Assembly (NCBI GenBank): GCA_031257735.1
Contig: JAIROC010000260.1
Location: 1-5,884 of the forward strand
Origin: Bacteroidales bacterium
Lineage (GTDB): Bacteria > Bacteroidota > Bacteroidia > Bacteroidales > WCHB1-69
Direction of reading: 5' to 3'
DNA: 5,884 bases
Of this stretch, positions 5,754 through 5,884 are shown in pieces (position 1 is the stretch's first letter; each line of letters starts with the position of its first letter). The translations under genes were made by a program, and so were the position numbers. The notes under the pieces are model-generated. The model was not told where the DNA came from. It made no database searches and saw nothing but the letters and a program-made list of their open reading frames with translations.

Positions 5754-5884
5754 ATCCGAAAACTCATAAATTCATTTCTTCAATGTATAATTGTAATCAG
5801 AGAATAACGGTAAAGGGCTGAAAGCCCGCAATCAATAGCACAGGGCAACGCCCTGTGTAACGTAAAGCGCTAAAAACTAAGCCC
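5747..5884. other. Non-coding right flank, possible end of a second element
   Basis: No gene is visible here. The segment begins AGTGTCTATCCGAAAACTC, which resembles a transposon terminus because it shares AGTGTCT with the MITE ends. It also loosely recalls the region before the IS4 remnant (TCCGATAAAAAAT at 4818-4830) in the same orientation. The far end of any such element lies outside the window. The rest is AT-rich up to the tandem hairpin repeat at 5815. Confidence 0.4.
5815..5857 (+). repeat. Tandem-hairpin interspersed repeat
   Basis: Two perfect short hairpins sit 11 nt apart. The first is GGGCT-GAA-AGCCC (5815-5827) and the second is CACAGGGC-AAC-GCCCTGTG (5839-5857). They are joined by GCAATCAATAG. 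The arrangement matches repeats I recall between genes of Bacteroidales genomes. A decayed relative is present at 541-577, where CCCGAAATCAATAG and GCAATGC line up with CCCGCAATCAATAG and GCAACGC but the stems are broken. No T-run follows, so it is not a standard terminator. It may act as an RNA structure or simply be a mobile repeat. Confidence 0.7.

Overview
The window looks like chromosomal DNA of a member of the Bacteroidota, probably Bacteroidales. Four things point there: the DNA is AT-rich; starts lack clear Shine-Dalgarno sequences; boxes matching the Bacteroidota consensus (TTTG, about 19 nt, TAnnTTTG) precede genes; and the sigma-54 protein and transposase remnant are of the type I recall from Bacteroidales. 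The species cannot be told from this sequence alone.

Layout. Positions 1-651 hold no convincing gene: an AT-rich stretch (1-392) is followed by a pair of inverted repeat modules (about 393-577) and then a possible promoter. Positions 652-1704 carry a tight two-gene unit for nucleotide metabolism, a P-loop nucleotide/dephospho-CoA-kinase-like protein and a dCMP deaminase, 3 bp apart. A 203-bp gap contains a good Bacteroidota promoter (1796-1826). It drives a second unit, a LYS9-type saccharopine dehydrogenase (1908-3248) and the sigma-54 factor RpoN (3279-4799), 30 bp apart. All genes are on the plus strand.

Downstream of rpoN the DNA is a graveyard of mobile sequence. It starts with a broken IS4-family transposase (4896-5448) that has a frameshift, a nonsense codon and lacks the catalytic core. 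Next comes a 296-bp MITE-like element (5447-5742) with terminal inverted repeats and an apparent AATT duplication, packed with mosaic palindromic repeats. Abutting it is a second sequence that begins with the same AGTGTCT end. The window finishes with a tandem-hairpin repeat (5815-5857), a decayed relative of which lies at 541-577.

Functionally, the first unit probably feeds dUMP/dTTP synthesis. The second joins lysine/saccharopine metabolism to an alternative sigma factor; their co-transcription is inferred from spacing, and a regulatory link is not shown. I see no CRISPR, rRNA, tRNA or defence gene and no clearly new multi-gene system. The most unusual material is the mosaic repeat architecture at 5443-5857.
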